Below are positions 7,954 through 16,452 of a stretch of 64,000 bases of DNA, in pieces. Source of the DNA: an uncultured Clostridia bacterium (GTDB taxonomy: Bacteria; Bacillota; Clostridia; Peptostreptococcales; Anaerovoracaceae); assembly GCA_945830395.1 (NCBI GenBank), contig CALZYE010000006.1, positions 1-64,000 on the forward strand. Reading direction: 5' to 3'. A program made the position numbers and the translations under genes. The notes below the pieces were generated by a model. That model made no database searches, had not been told where the DNA came from, and was given only the letters and a program-made list of their open reading frames with translations. Within the stretch, counting starts at the first letter, position 1. Each line of letters opens with the position of its first letter.

Positions 7954-8691
7954 CTACAACATTCTCAGGACTTTTTCCATCACTTTCTGTTCATCTTTAG
8001 TTAAATCTCTGTGATTTTTCACATAATTATCAAAAATGTCAGGTCTCTGTTTTTTCGTAAGGATTAAGGCCTGTTCAAAACGCCACAAATCTATCTTCTT
8101 GTGGTTTCCGGACAGCAGAACTTCAGGAACTTCCATGCCTTCGTACTCCCTTGGCTTAGTGTACTGCGGAAATTCCAAAAGACCGGAATAAACGGATTCC
8201 TCCATTGCTCCATTCTCATTTGACAAAACACCCGGAATCAGCCTTGCAAGGCTGTCAATAAGCACCATTGCAGGCAGTTCCCCCCCTGTCAGCACATAAT
8301 CGCCGATTGAAACTTCCTCTGCATTCCAATAATCCAGTACCCTTTGGTCAACGCCTTCATAATGGCCGCACAATATTACAATATTCTGCTCCTTGGAAAG
8401 TTCCTTAAGCTTGGGAAGATCTATCACCCTGCCTCTGGGGGACATGTACAATACCCTCTTATGCTTCGGGTTTACGGCCTTCATAGCATCAAAGATGGGC
8501 TGGGCACTCATCACAAGTCCGGGGCCTCCCCCAAAGGAATAGTCGTCCGTGCTCTTATGCTTGTCCAGACTGTAATCCCTTATGTTCACAAAGTTAAAAT
8601 TCAAAATTTCTTTGTCGCAGGCTCTGCCTATTATACTTGAGGTTATCGGTGCAAACATCTCCGGAAATAATGTTAAAATATCAAAATGCAT
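7954..8691 (-). CDS. trmD: tRNA (guanine37-N1)-methyltransferase
   Basis: TrmD methylates G37 of tRNAs using S-adenosylmethionine and prevents +1 frameshifting. The 245-aa protein has the SPOUT knot signatures YMSPRGRVID, LCGHYEGVDQR and SIGDYVLTGGELPAMVLIDS, plus the start MHFDILTLFPEMF. Its ATG overlaps the rimM stop by one base (TAATG), so translation is coupled. The usual rplS is absent downstream; instead an HlyD-like gene follows. Confidence 0.98.
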   Translation of the reverse strand: MHFDILTLFPEMFAPITSSIIGRACDKEILNFNFVNIRDYSLDKHKSTDDYSFGGGPGLVMSAQPIFDAMKAVNPKHKRVLYMSPRGRVIDLPKLKELSKEQNIVILCGHYEGVDQRVLDYWNAEEVSIGDYVLTGGELPAMVLIDSLARLIPGVLSNENGAMEESVYSGLLEFPQYTKPREYEGMEVPEVLLSGNHKKIDLWRFEQALILTKKQRPDIFDNYVKNHRDLTKDEQKVMEKVLRML

Positions 8692-9182
8692 TATCTCATT
8701 CCCTCTATCAATTCTACTTTCATCCTTCTATTTTCTATATCTATCTCTTTTATGAATGCCTTTACAGACGGAATCATAATTTCTCCACCGTCTTCAAGCT
8801 TCACAACATAAATATCCTGAGGCCTGTCTGTAAGCACATCTTTGACTCTGCCTATCAGCTCTCCTCTATCCTCCACCAAGATGCCCACGAGGTCTCTCAC
8901 ATAAAATTCATCCCGGGGAAGCTTCTGCAAATCCGCATCCGTCATATATATTTTCTTCCCCACCAGGTGCTGTGCATCGTTTCTTGTATTACACCTGTCT
9001 AATTTCAGCATTATCATTTTGTCCTTGTGCTTAACATTTTCTATTGTAAAGATATCGTTATCAAGGTAAATGCTTTTCAAGGTCTCGAATCTGTCATAAA
9101 ATCCGGAATAGCTTTCAATCTTAATTTCTCCCATTATTCCGAATACCTTTGTCACTTTTCCGATTAAAATTCTATTTTTCAT
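8691..9182 (-). CDS. rimM: 16S rRNA processing / 30S maturation factor RimM
   Basis: RimM assists maturation of the 30S head by binding S19. The 163-aa protein begins MKNRILIGKVTKVFGIMGEIKI, the usual barrel N-terminus, followed by a PRC-barrel domain with YVRDLVGILV and DILVV-type strands. The Shine-Dalgarno is weak, and a 37-nt hairpin lies 24 nt upstream of the start, so its expression may be set separately from khpA. It overlaps trmD by one base. Confidence 0.95.
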   Translation of the reverse strand: MKNRILIGKVTKVFGIMGEIKIESYSGFYDRFETLKSIYLDNDIFTIENVKHKDKMIMLKLDRCNTRNDAQHLVGKKIYMTDADLQKLPRDEFYVRDLVGILVEDRGELIGRVKDVLTDRPQDIYVVKLEDGGEIMIPSVKAFIKEIDIENRRMKVELIEGMR

Positions 9183-9206
9183 ACTTAATTTTTCTTAAAA
9201 TAATAC

Positions 9207-9243
9207 AGCACACAGCTTGCCCAACCTGGACAATCTATGTGCT
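9207..9243 (-). promoter_or_regulatory. Long hairpin between khpA and rimM
   Basis: On the minus strand AGCACATAG-A-TTGTCC pairs with GGGCAA-G-CTGTGTGCT around a 5-nt loop, giving 15 pairs including G-U pairs and one internal mismatch. A T-rich stretch (GTATTATTTT) follows, so it may act as a partial terminator or an RNA-processing site before rimM. Confidence 0.6.
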
Positions 9244-9284
9244 TTAACAGCAGCTAAACCGCACTTTTCATAATCTGAGAAAGA

Positions 9285-9527
9285 CTATTCCTCATCTTCT
9301 GAAACTATTTCCACGATTACTTTCTTACTTTGCTTCGTAGCAGCAGCCTTGACAACAGTTCTAAGGGCCTTTGCAATTCTACCCTGTTTGCCTATGACCT
9401 TGCCCATGTCATCACCTGCAACCTGAAGCTGCAAAATGCTTCCCTGTTGGTCTTCCCTTTCGTTTATTAAAATTCGTTCCGGGTGATCTACAAGTGATTT
9501 TGCAATGGTTTCAACTAATTTAGTCAT
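9285..9527 (-). CDS. khpA: KhpA, KH-domain RNA-binding protein
   Basis: This is an 80-aa single KH-domain protein (YlqC/KhpA family) that binds RNA, usually as a partner of KhpB/EloR/Jag. The KH signature is GKVIGKQGRIAKALRTVVKAAA. It lies in the standard place between rpsP and rimM. ATG at 9527 has GGTGG about 7 nt upstream. Confidence 0.95.
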   Translation of the reverse strand: MTKLVETIAKSLVDHPERILINEREDQQGSILQLQVAGDDMGKVIGKQGRIAKALRTVVKAAATKQSKKVIVEIVSEDEE

Positions 9528-9544
9528 TGCATACCACCGCTTTC

Positions 9545-9787
9545 TTATTCAATGATACCGGATTTTTTAAATAAATCTCTTACCACTTCTGTAGGCTGCG
9601 CTCCCTTTGAAAGCCATTCTTTAGCCTTCTCATCGTTAATTTGAATAACATTCGGTTCCGTCATCGGGTTGAAATAACCGATTTCTTCGATGAATCTTCC
9701 ATCCCTCGGGGTTCTGGAATCAGCTACAACCACTCTGTAAAAAGGTTTCTTGTGTGCTCCCATTCTCTTTAGTCTGATCTTTACCAT
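9545..9787 (-). CDS. rpsP: 30S ribosomal protein S16
   Basis: This is an 80-aa S16 protein, [21 protein letters not shown]..., a 30S assembly protein. The ORF track begins five codons early; ATG at 9787 has GGAGG 8 nt upstream and matches the family start. It lies 32 nt after ffh and 17 nt before khpA. Confidence 0.98.
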   Translation of the reverse strand: MVKIRLKRMGAHKKPFYRVVVADSRTPRDGRFIEEIGYFNPMTEPNVIQINDEKAKEWLSKGAQPTEVVRDLFKKSGIIE

Positions 9788-9819
9788 CTTTATTTCCTCC
9801 ATGTAACAAATAATTTTAT

Positions 9820-11163
9820 CTAAAATAGTCCCTTTAAGAACCTGTTCTTTTTCAAAGCCCCAGGTTTGTTGAACTGTTTAAGCATTTTCTTTGCATCATC
9901 GTACCTCTTCATCAAGGTGTTGATTCTGCTGACAGGCTGTCCGCAGCCTGCGGAAATCCTCTTCCTCCTGCCGGCGTTAAGAATACTCGGGTCATTTCTC
10001 TCTTCCTTTGTCATGGACTGAATAATGGCCTCGTACTGCTTGAACTCTTTTTCGCTTTCCTCAATGTTGACACCCTTCATCTGCGCTTCGTTCATTCCGG
10101 GAAGCATGTCTAATATCTTTGCAATACCGCCCATTTTCTTGATTTGTCCCATCTGCGTTAAGAAATCGTCCAGAGTGAACTGATTCTTCTTAAGTCGCTC
10201 CAGCTGTTTTTCCGCCTCGGCATCATCGTATTCCCTTTCGGCAGTTTCTATAAGCGAAAGAAGATCCCCCATTCCGAGAATTCTTTTTGCCATCCTGTCG
10301 GGATGAAAGGCTTCAAGTGCATCATACTTTTCTCCGGTTCCCAGAAAAAGAATAGGTTTACCTGTAACCTTTCGTGCAGAAAGCGCCGCTCCGCCGCGGG
10401 CATCACCGTCCATCTTCGTCATAATGATTCCGTCAACATTAAGTTTTTCGTCAAAGCCCTTAGCTGCATTTACGGCATCCTGACCTGTAAGAGCATCCAC
10501 CACCAACAGAATCTGGTGAGGGTTTACCTTGTCTTTGATATTTGAAAGTTCTTCCATAAGAGCTTCGTCAATTTGAAGTCTGCCTGCCGTATCCACAATG
10601 AGTACATTATAGCCTTTTCTCTCAGCCTCCCTCTTTGCCGCATTGGCAATTTCAACGGGGTCTTTGCTGTTTCTGTCTGTAAAAACAGGGCTCTTGCAGG
10701 CTTTTCCCACTACCTCCAGCTGATCTATAGCTGCAGGTCTGTAAACATCACAGGCAACGAGCATGGGTTTCTTTCCCGACTGCTTCAGATAATTTGCAAG
10801 TTTTCCACAGGTTGTAGTCTTACCTGTACCTTGCAGTCCCGCCATCATTATGGTGGTAAAACCCGTCGGAGAATAGCTGATCTTCACTCCGCTGCCTCCG
10901 CCCATAAGCTCGGTCAGTTCGGTGTTCACAATCTTGATTACCTGCTGAGCCGGAGTAAGGCTCTTCATAACCTCTTCTCCAAGGCACTTTTCCTTTACAT
11001 CCTTGACAAATTCCTTAACCACCTTGAAGTTTACATCCGCTTCCAGCAGCGCAAGTTTAACTTCTCTCATGGCGGAGTCGATGTCGGTTTCGGTTAAAAC
11101 ACCTTTTCCTCTTAAGTTTTTAAATGTATTTTGCAGTTTTTCCGATAAACTTTCAAACACCAT
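9820..11163 (-). CDS. ffh: Signal recognition particle GTPase Ffh
   Basis: Ffh binds signal sequences and 4.5S/6S RNA and targets ribosomes to FtsY at the membrane. The 447-aa protein has the N domain, the G domain with the P-loop [15 protein letters not shown], the motif [10 protein letters not shown] and [14 protein letters not shown], and the C-terminal M domain ending in [20 protein letters not shown] (RNA-binding). The start is taken as ATG at 11163 ([11 protein letters not shown]), with GAAAGG 7 nt upstream, rather than the track TTG 12 codons earlier. It follows ylxM, its usual partner. Confidence 0.98.
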   Translation of the reverse strand: MVFESLSEKLQNTFKNLRGKGVLTETDIDSAMREVKLALLEADVNFKVVKEFVKDVKEKCLGEEVMKSLTPAQQVIKIVNTELTELMGGGSGVKISYSPTGFTTIMMAGLQGTGKTTTCGKLANYLKQSGKKPMLVACDVYRPAAIDQLEVVGKACKSPVFTDRNSKDPVEIANAAKREAERKGYNVLIVDTAGRLQIDEALMEELSNIKDKVNPHQILLVVDALTGQDAVNAAKGFDEKLNVDGIIMTKMDGDARGGAALSARKVTGKPILFLGTGEKYDALEAFHPDRMAKRILGMGDLLSLIETAEREYDDAEAEKQLERLKKNQFTLDDFLTQMGQIKKMGGIAKILDMLPGMNEAQMKGVNIEESEKEFKQYEAIIQSMTKEERNDPSILNAGRRKRISAGCGQPVSRINTLMKRYDDAKKMLKQFNKPGALKKNRFLKGLF

Positions 11164-11223
11164 CTTATAGCCTTTCTTCTCCTCAGCCTGCACTTTCAAG
11201 CCTAAATTTTACAAGTTTAAATT

Positions 11224-11583
11224 TTAGCTATTATTCTCAAGTTCTCTCACTATATCCCGCAGCCGGCTAAGTTTCCTCTTCAGTCTCAAGTCGTCAATTT
11301 CCAGCGACTCTATGTCTGCAAGGTTTTCCTTGAGTTTCTCAAGGGATTTGCTCATCGCCTCAAGCCGCCTCACCATAGAAAGCTTCTCCTCATATTCGGC
11401 AAGCTGTTTCTCGGCGCTTTTCAGAGAGTCATGAACTGCCGCTCTGGAAATCCCAAATTCCTCTGCAATCTCTGCCAGCGAGAGGTTCTCCTCGTGGTAC
11501 AGCTCCATAACATTTCTCTTCTTCTCAGTGAGGAGACTTCCGTATAAATCAAACAAAAGACTGTCTTTCACTATATGATTCAT
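11224..11583 (-). CDS. ylxM: YlxM-family helix-turn-helix protein
   Basis: A 119-aa protein of the UPF0122/YlxM family, encoded directly upstream of ffh in most Firmicutes and thought to act with the SRP pathway. The sigma-70 region 4-like helix-turn-helix is visible in SLAEIAEEFGISRAAVHDSLK, followed by a coiled C-terminus. ATG at 11583 has AGGAGG 6 nt upstream; the track start 13 codons earlier is not supported. It is the first gene of the transcript that starts at the promoter described next. Confidence 0.94.
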   Translation of the reverse strand: MNHIVKDSLLFDLYGSLLTEKKRNVMELYHEENLSLAEIAEEFGISRAAVHDSLKSAEKQLAEYEEKLSMVRRLEAMSKSLEKLKENLADIESLEIDDLRLKRKLSRLRDIVRELENNS

Positions 11584-11610
11584 ACCTTCCCTCCTCCTAC
11601 ATGCCATACC

Positions 11611-11639
11611 AATATAGCACAATAAAAAACAGGTGTCAA
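11611..11639 (-). promoter_or_regulatory. Sigma-A promoter for the ylxM-ffh operon
   Basis: On the minus strand TTGACA (11639-11634), a 17-bp spacer, and TATATT (11616-11611) form a near-consensus promoter about 28 bp before the ylxM start codon. The -35 box is part of the descending arm of the sppA terminator. Confidence 0.85.
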
Positions 11640-11658
11640 GTTTTTTTACTTAACACCC
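11623..11658 (-). terminator. Rho-independent terminator after sppA
   Basis: On the minus strand GGTGTTAAGT pairs with ACTTGACACC (one G-U) around an A-rich loop, followed by GTTTTTTA. It ends the sppA transcript and overlaps the next promoter. Confidence 0.85.
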
Positions 11659-11676
11659 GTGTCAATGCTGTCGAGG

Positions 11677-12714
11677 TTAGTGTCTTACAGAAGACATGTA
11701 TGTAACTGTAAATCCCTGACTTTCTGTCATCAGCGCTTTGAGCTGTTCCACCTCCGTAAGGGGAGTCTTCTTTCCGGTGAGTTTGTTATTTATCAGCTTT
11801 GAAACAGATTCTCCCAAAAGCCCGGACAGAATTCCCTTTTCTCCGTCATATCTAAATTCTTCAAATTCTGCATCCTTCAAGTCATATCTGTTTCTCATAT
11901 CAGACTTTGCAGCATCCAAAGTGGCGATTTCATCTACGAGCTTATGAGCTTTCGCCTGTTTGGCCGAATATATTCTTCCGTCTGCAATCTTTCTCACCTT
12001 TGCTTTACTGAGTTTTCGTCCTTCTGAAACGATTTCTACAAACTGGTCGTAGGCCTCATCCACCAATGATTGCAAAATATCTTTCTGCTCTTTCGTCATT
12101 TCTTCCGCCATGCTGCCCATAGCTTTATTTCTGCCCGATGTTACGGTTACAGTCTTAACTCCCATTTTATCCAGCAGACCTTTTATATTGTACATGGTTC
12201 CCATTGTGACGCCGATAGATCCTGTCCAGCCGTTTCTGTTTATAACAATCCTGTCACATGGTGCGGAAATATAGTAGCCTCCTGAAGTCGCCTGTGTTTT
12301 CATATACGAATATACGGGACGATTGGTTTTTCGCTTATAATCTTTGATTGCAAGGTAAAGTTCATCTGATGCGTAAACGCTGCCTCCCGGGGTGTTTACC
12401 ACCAGCATCAGTCCTTTATTTTTCTCATCGTCTCTCATGTCGGCGATTCGGTTAAGCAGCCATTTATGATGATAAGTTGAACCGGAAGAAAGCATTGAGT
12501 TATCTTCTGCTTCGGTAATAGTTCCGCTGACATCAAGCTGTCCTATGTAATCGTGGCTGACTGATATTTTTCCGCTTTCGCCTATGGTATTTCCCTGACT
12601 TTCACCCAGTGCAAACTTGATTAGAACGGAAATCCCCAATATGACTGCAAATATTATCAGAAAAACCTTTAATCCTTTATATTTATTAAAAAATCCGCTG
12701 ATTTTAAACATCAT
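11677..12714 (-). CDS. sppA: Signal peptide peptidase SppA
   Basis: This 345-aa membrane-anchored serine protease, family S49, degrades cleaved signal peptides. An N-terminal membrane segment (about residues 12-35) is followed by the protease domain with VNTPGGSVYASDELY, the nucleophile in QATSGGYYISAPCDRI and the probable general-base lysine in VTSGRNKAMGS. Two adjacent ATGs (12714 and 12711) follow GGGAG; the second has better spacing. It lies 18 nt after the LCP gene, so it is probably the last gene of the envelope-polymer transcript, closed by the terminator at 11623-11658. Confidence 0.94.
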   Translation of the reverse strand: MMFKISGFFNKYKGLKVFLIIFAVILGISVLIKFALGESQGNTIGESGKISVSHDYIGQLDVSGTITEAEDNSMLSSGSTYHHKWLLNRIADMRDDEKNKGLMLVVNTPGGSVYASDELYLAIKDYKRKTNRPVYSYMKTQATSGGYYISAPCDRIVINRNGWTGSIGVTMGTMYNIKGLLDKMGVKTVTVTSGRNKAMGSMAEEMTKEQKDILQSLVDEAYDQFVEIVSEGRKLSKAKVRKIADGRIYSAKQAKAHKLVDEIATLDAAKSDMRNRYDLKDAEFEEFRYDGEKGILSGLLGESVSKLINNKLTGKKTPLTEVEQLKALMTESQGFTVTYMSSVRH

Positions 12715-12732
12715 TTCTCCCTCATCCTGATA

Positions 12733-14025
12733 CTATTTAGGTGAACCCGATCCGTTTCCTGATGAGGTTCCGCCTGATTCCGATGTTCCTCCGCTGCCCG
12801 GAGTCGGCTTCGTTCCGCCTCCTGTCGTGCCGCCTCCCGGAGACGGGTTCTGAGGTGTCGGCTGCTTAGGAGCAGTCTTTTGTTTCGTATCACTCCCGCT
12901 GCCGCTGCTTCCTCCTTGATTTGAAGATGCAGGCGGCGTATATCCGCTGCCTCCGCTGCTTGGAGAAACTGACTGCTGATTTGATGAAGAGCTTCTTCCG
13001 GAAGCTATTCTTGCGGCAATCTCCTTTACGGTATCTGTAACCTTGTAATCTTTCTGCCCGAAAACTTCCTTATGAAGTTTGACCACATTTGCTTCCAAAT
13101 CTACAGGAAATACATAAGAAACACCGTCGATATTTCCGGTAGTCACCTGATATGGCCAGCCCTTGCTGTTCTTAAGCTTAAACTTGGATAGTCTCTGCGC
13201 AAGACCGATCATATCGTTTGTGGATAAGTTGGTTTCCATCTGCGGAAGCAAAACATCCATAAGTTTTATCAGCTGCCCTATGCTTCTGGTCTTCAGCTTA
13301 TCGGTAACCTTCTGTATTACAATTCTCATTCTTCCGGTGCGCTTAAAGTCGTCTCCCACGCCTTTTCGTATTCTGCCGTAGGAAACCGCCTGAGCACCTC
13401 TTAATGTTTGCTTTCCCGGTTTCTTTACCAAATTATATTTTTTACTTTTCAAATGCTCCGCCGAGTCTTTCGTATACTTATTGAGTTCGGAAATTTCCTC
13501 TTTCTTGACATCGACCTCAATGCCGTCCACCGCATCAACAAGGTCTGCCACCATTTGAAAATTGAACAGCACATAGCTGTTGATGTTCAGATCCATATTT
13601 TGATTCAGGGTTTTCATGGCGCCTTCGGCTCCGCCGTAAGCATAAGCGCTGTTCACCTTCTGATAAGTTTCCGTTCCGTTGATTCTCAGATATGTGTCAC
13701 GATACACGGAGGTCAACTTAACCTCATTGTTTTTTGTATTGATACTGGCTACGATGATACAATCCGTATTGGTTCCCTTCAAATTATCCTTTTTCATCTT
13801 TCTTGAATCCACACCCAGAAGCGCAATATTTACATATCCGTCCACATCGACACATGACAGTTTTTTAATATCTACATGCTTTCTCTTTATCTTTCCCAGC
13901 TGACTCTGAACATAGATAAATCCAAGCCCCGCCACAGACATAACGAACATTAAAATAAGTGCTGTAACTTTTTGCCATTGCTTCATGTTATAGATTTTAT
14001 TAAACACAATACTCATTATTTTCAT
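12733..14025 (-). CDS. LytR-CpsA-Psr (LCP) family glycopolymer ligase
   Basis: LCP enzymes attach lipid-linked teichoic-acid-type or capsular polymers to peptidoglycan outside the cell. The 430-aa protein has a short cytoplasmic N-terminus, one membrane helix (about residues 18-40), then the LCP domain with IALLGVDSRK, TDCIIVASIN, SVYRDTYLRI and VDAVDGIEVDV; the conserved arginines and aspartates are present. The last 95 or so residues form a low-complexity Ser/Gly/Pro/Thr tail, unusual in composition and likely wall-spanning. ATG at 14025 has AAGGAG 9 nt upstream. It lies next to the TagGH-type exporter, which supports a role in anchoring the polymer made by this locus. Confidence 0.9.
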   Translation of the reverse strand: MKIMSIVFNKIYNMKQWQKVTALILMFVMSVAGLGFIYVQSQLGKIKRKHVDIKKLSCVDVDGYVNIALLGVDSRKMKKDNLKGTNTDCIIVASINTKNNEVKLTSVYRDTYLRINGTETYQKVNSAYAYGGAEGAMKTLNQNMDLNINSYVLFNFQMVADLVDAVDGIEVDVKKEEISELNKYTKDSAEHLKSKKYNLVKKPGKQTLRGAQAVSYGRIRKGVGDDFKRTGRMRIVIQKVTDKLKTRSIGQLIKLMDVLLPQMETNLSTNDMIGLAQRLSKFKLKNSKGWPYQVTTGNIDGVSYVFPVDLEANVVKLHKEVFGQKDYKVTDTVKEIAARIASGRSSSSNQQSVSPSSGGSGYTPPASSNQGGSSGSGSDTKQKTAPKQPTPQNPSPGGGTTGGGTKPTPGSGGTSESGGTSSGNGSGSPK

Positions 14026-14041
14026 AATGGGATTCTCCTTT

Positions 14042-14860
14042 TTACCCAATCACTTCTTTCTTTGCTTTAAGCCGTTCTTCCCTTTTCTTAGCCTTTTTCT
14101 TCTTTTTGGCTTCGTCTTCTTTCTCAATCATATCATCGTAAAAGTCTATTGCAGACTCAATGTCGCTGTCGAAAATCATTTTCCCTTTTTTCATAACTAT
14201 GCCCCTTGTGCAGAACTCTGCAGCCATCTTTGTGGAATGTGTTACAAACAAAAATGTTATGTTCTTGTCTTCAACAAGTTCATGTATCTTAGCGGTACAT
14301 TTTTTCTTAAATGATTGATCTCCTACACTTAGAGCTTCATCTACAATTAAAATCTCAGGGTCTATATTAACATTTATTGCAAATCCCAGCCTTGCCTTCA
14401 TTCCGCTTGAATAGGTTCTGACCGGCTGATCTATGTATTCTCCCAGTTCTGAAAATTCAACTATATCCGGTTCAATATCCTTTATTTCCCGATTTGTCAT
14501 ACTCATAAGGCTGGCTCTAAAGTAAATATTTTCTCTGCCCGACAGTTCTCCGTCAAATCCCGCCGTGAGTTCAAGCAGCGCACTGACTCTTCCGTCAATC
14601 GATATTTCTCCGCTTGTAGGGTATGTTACTCCTGTAATCATTTTAAGCAAGGTGGACTTTCCTGCTCCGTTTCTGCCTAACAGCGCAACCATTTCCCCCT
14701 TTTTTATGTCAAAGCTCAAATCTGATATTGCATTGCTTTTCTTCCCTTTTATATTCTTGAAAAATATAGCCTTAAAGCGTACCCTGTCGTTTTTATACAG
14801 CGTATATGTCTTCGTCACATTTTTAAGCGATATAGCTATGTCGTTGTCCAAATTACTCAT
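14042..14860 (-). CDS. TagH/Wzt-type polysaccharide ABC transporter ATPase
   Basis: This is the ATP-binding subunit of an ABC-2 exporter for teichoic acid or a similar polymer. It is 272 aa with Walker A GRNGAGKST, signature YSSGMKARLGFA, Walker B ILIVDEALSVGD and the H-loop VTHS. The C-terminal tail is a short Lys-rich stretch, and there is no large substrate-binding domain like that in some Wzt proteins. It is encoded just after its permease, 12 nt away. Confidence 0.93.
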   Translation of the reverse strand: MSNLDNDIAISLKNVTKTYTLYKNDRVRFKAIFFKNIKGKKSNAISDLSFDIKKGEMVALLGRNGAGKSTLLKMITGVTYPTSGEISIDGRVSALLELTAGFDGELSGRENIYFRASLMSMTNREIKDIEPDIVEFSELGEYIDQPVRTYSSGMKARLGFAINVNIDPEILIVDEALSVGDQSFKKKCTAKIHELVEDKNITFLFVTHSTKMAAEFCTRGIVMKKGKMIFDSDIESAIDFYDDMIEKEDEAKKKKKAKKREERLKAKKEVIG

Positions 14861-14872
14861 AAATTAAATCCT

Positions 14873-15688
14873 CTATAATACATCGGGAATATCTTTTTTC
14901 AATCTCCGATATGCCCAAACAGCAAGAATAATCATTATAACTGTAATTATAATATAATTTCTCATTTCTGTCGGAGTCTCCCAAATCCATTTTTTATATA
15001 TAAGCGAATTTCTATATGTATTTGCAGTTATAGTAACCGGATTCCATAATAGACATTTTCTGAGAAATCCACTTCTTATTCTGGAAACCTGATACAATAC
15101 TCCTGATAACCAAAACAACGCCGGTACCGCAGACTTCACAAAGTTAAGAAAATCCGAGCTCATGGCCGACAACATTGATGAAAACAGTGACCATGAAGTC
15201 CAAAACACAAACATGCCTATATTGACTAATATTATTTGCAAATAATATATATCCGGTCTGTCCCCATAAGCAATGTATATCACAAGCATTATAAACTGTA
15301 AGACAATATTCACAGCCAGATGCGATAAACTGACGAAAGTCGGAATAGTTCCTACAGGATATTTTATTTTTTTCACCAGATACTTATATTTTCTAATAGA
15401 AGATGAGCCTGTATATAATGAATCTCTAATATAAAACCACGGAACCATCCCTGAAATCATCCACAAAAAGTATGGATAGCCATTTATCGGACGACCGCGC
15501 CTAACTCCTATTTGAAATGCGAACCAATAAACAAATATCGTAATTGCAGGTCTTATAACAGCCCATGACCAACCCAACGCAGATCCGCTATATTTTTTTA
15601 TTACATCTGACTTTGCTAATTTGAATATTTGGCGCCTATATCTTATATGGTCGTTTAACAATTCAACTAAAGTATTCAAAATTTCCAA
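14873..15688 (-). CDS. TagG/Wzm-type polysaccharide ABC transporter permease
   Basis: A 271-aa ABC-2 type permease with about six membrane segments. The N-terminal part contains the family motif SALGWSWAVIRP and the end carries YRRLKKDIPDVL, typical of TagG/RfbA/Wzm exporters. Together with the adjacent ATPase it would flip an undecaprenyl-linked polymer to the outer leaflet. Confidence 0.92.
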   Translation of the reverse strand: MEILNTLVELLNDHIRYRRQIFKLAKSDVIKKYSGSALGWSWAVIRPAITIFVYWFAFQIGVRRGRPINGYPYFLWMISGMVPWFYIRDSLYTGSSSIRKYKYLVKKIKYPVGTIPTFVSLSHLAVNIVLQFIMLVIYIAYGDRPDIYYLQIILVNIGMFVFWTSWSLFSSMLSAMSSDFLNFVKSAVPALFWLSGVLYQVSRIRSGFLRKCLLWNPVTITANTYRNSLIYKKWIWETPTEMRNYIIITVIMIILAVWAYRRLKKDIPDVL

Positions 15689-15705
15689 CTTTCCGGGTAT
15701 CCCCC

Positions 15706-16425
15706 TTAAACTTCAACGCTATCTTTTTCTAATTCAAAAATTTTCTCAGCGACATGCAAATCGCTAAGATAAGTAATCTTCATATTTTCATTTCTGCCTG
15801 CAACCAATGAAACTTCATACTTATTTAAAATGAATACTCCCATTGCATCGGTTACTTGCTTCCTTTCGTCGTCGGAAAGTTCATTATAACATTTTTTAAA
15901 GTCCATGGCAAAAAAACTTTGTGGCGTCTGCACTTGGTAGCATTCTTTTCGCTTCAAAGCCATATCCACTACATCTCCGCCTCTGCTTATGAATATAGTA
16001 TCTGTGGAGGGCACCGCCGTAGTACAAATTTTACCCTCTGAAAGATATGATATATTTTCTTCTATTATGGTTTTAGTGATGAATGGCCTCACACTGTCAT
16101 GTGTTATCAATGCGGTATTTTTATCTATCCCATATTTTTTCTCTATGTAGTTTATACCGTTCATCAAAGTTTCATTCCTGTTATCTCCTCCGGATATAAC
16201 AGCTATATCTTTGTCTGCAAAATATTCTCTGCATAGTTTTTCAGTATATTCCTTCCATATTTCGGGACAAAGTACAATGATTTTGTTAATTTTATTACTA
16301 CATAGAAATTTTTCTATGGTATGAACAATAATCGGTTTACCGGCAATCTCAAGAAACTGCTTCGGTTTGTCTGTGTTGCCCATTCGATTTCCGTTTCCAC
16401 CTGCTAAAATCACTCCAAATATCAT
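15706..16425 (-). CDS. IspD/TarI-family cytidylyltransferase
   Basis: A 239-aa nucleotidyltransferase with the CTP-binding start FGVILAGGNGNRMG, a lysine in DKPKQF and the later motifs THDSVRPF and VQTPQSF. The family includes IspD (2-C-methyl-D-erythritol 4-phosphate cytidylyltransferase) and TarI (ribitol-5-phosphate cytidylyltransferase). Context with TagG/TagH, CDP-glycerol transferases and LicD genes favours production of a CDP-activated polymer precursor, but no TarJ-type dehydrogenase lies beside it and an isoprenoid role cannot be excluded. Substrate is therefore left open. Confidence 0.78.
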   Translation of the reverse strand: MIFGVILAGGNGNRMGNTDKPKQFLEIAGKPIIVHTIEKFLCSNKINKIIVLCPEIWKEYTEKLCREYFADKDIAVISGGDNRNETLMNGINYIEKKYGIDKNTALITHDSVRPFITKTIIEENISYLSEGKICTTAVPSTDTIFISRGGDVVDMALKRKECYQVQTPQSFFAMDFKKCYNELSDDERKQVTDAMGVFILNKYEVSLVAGRNENMKITYLSDLHVAEKIFELEKDSVEV

Positions 16426-16452
16426 AGCCTTACCTATACCGTAACATTAACA

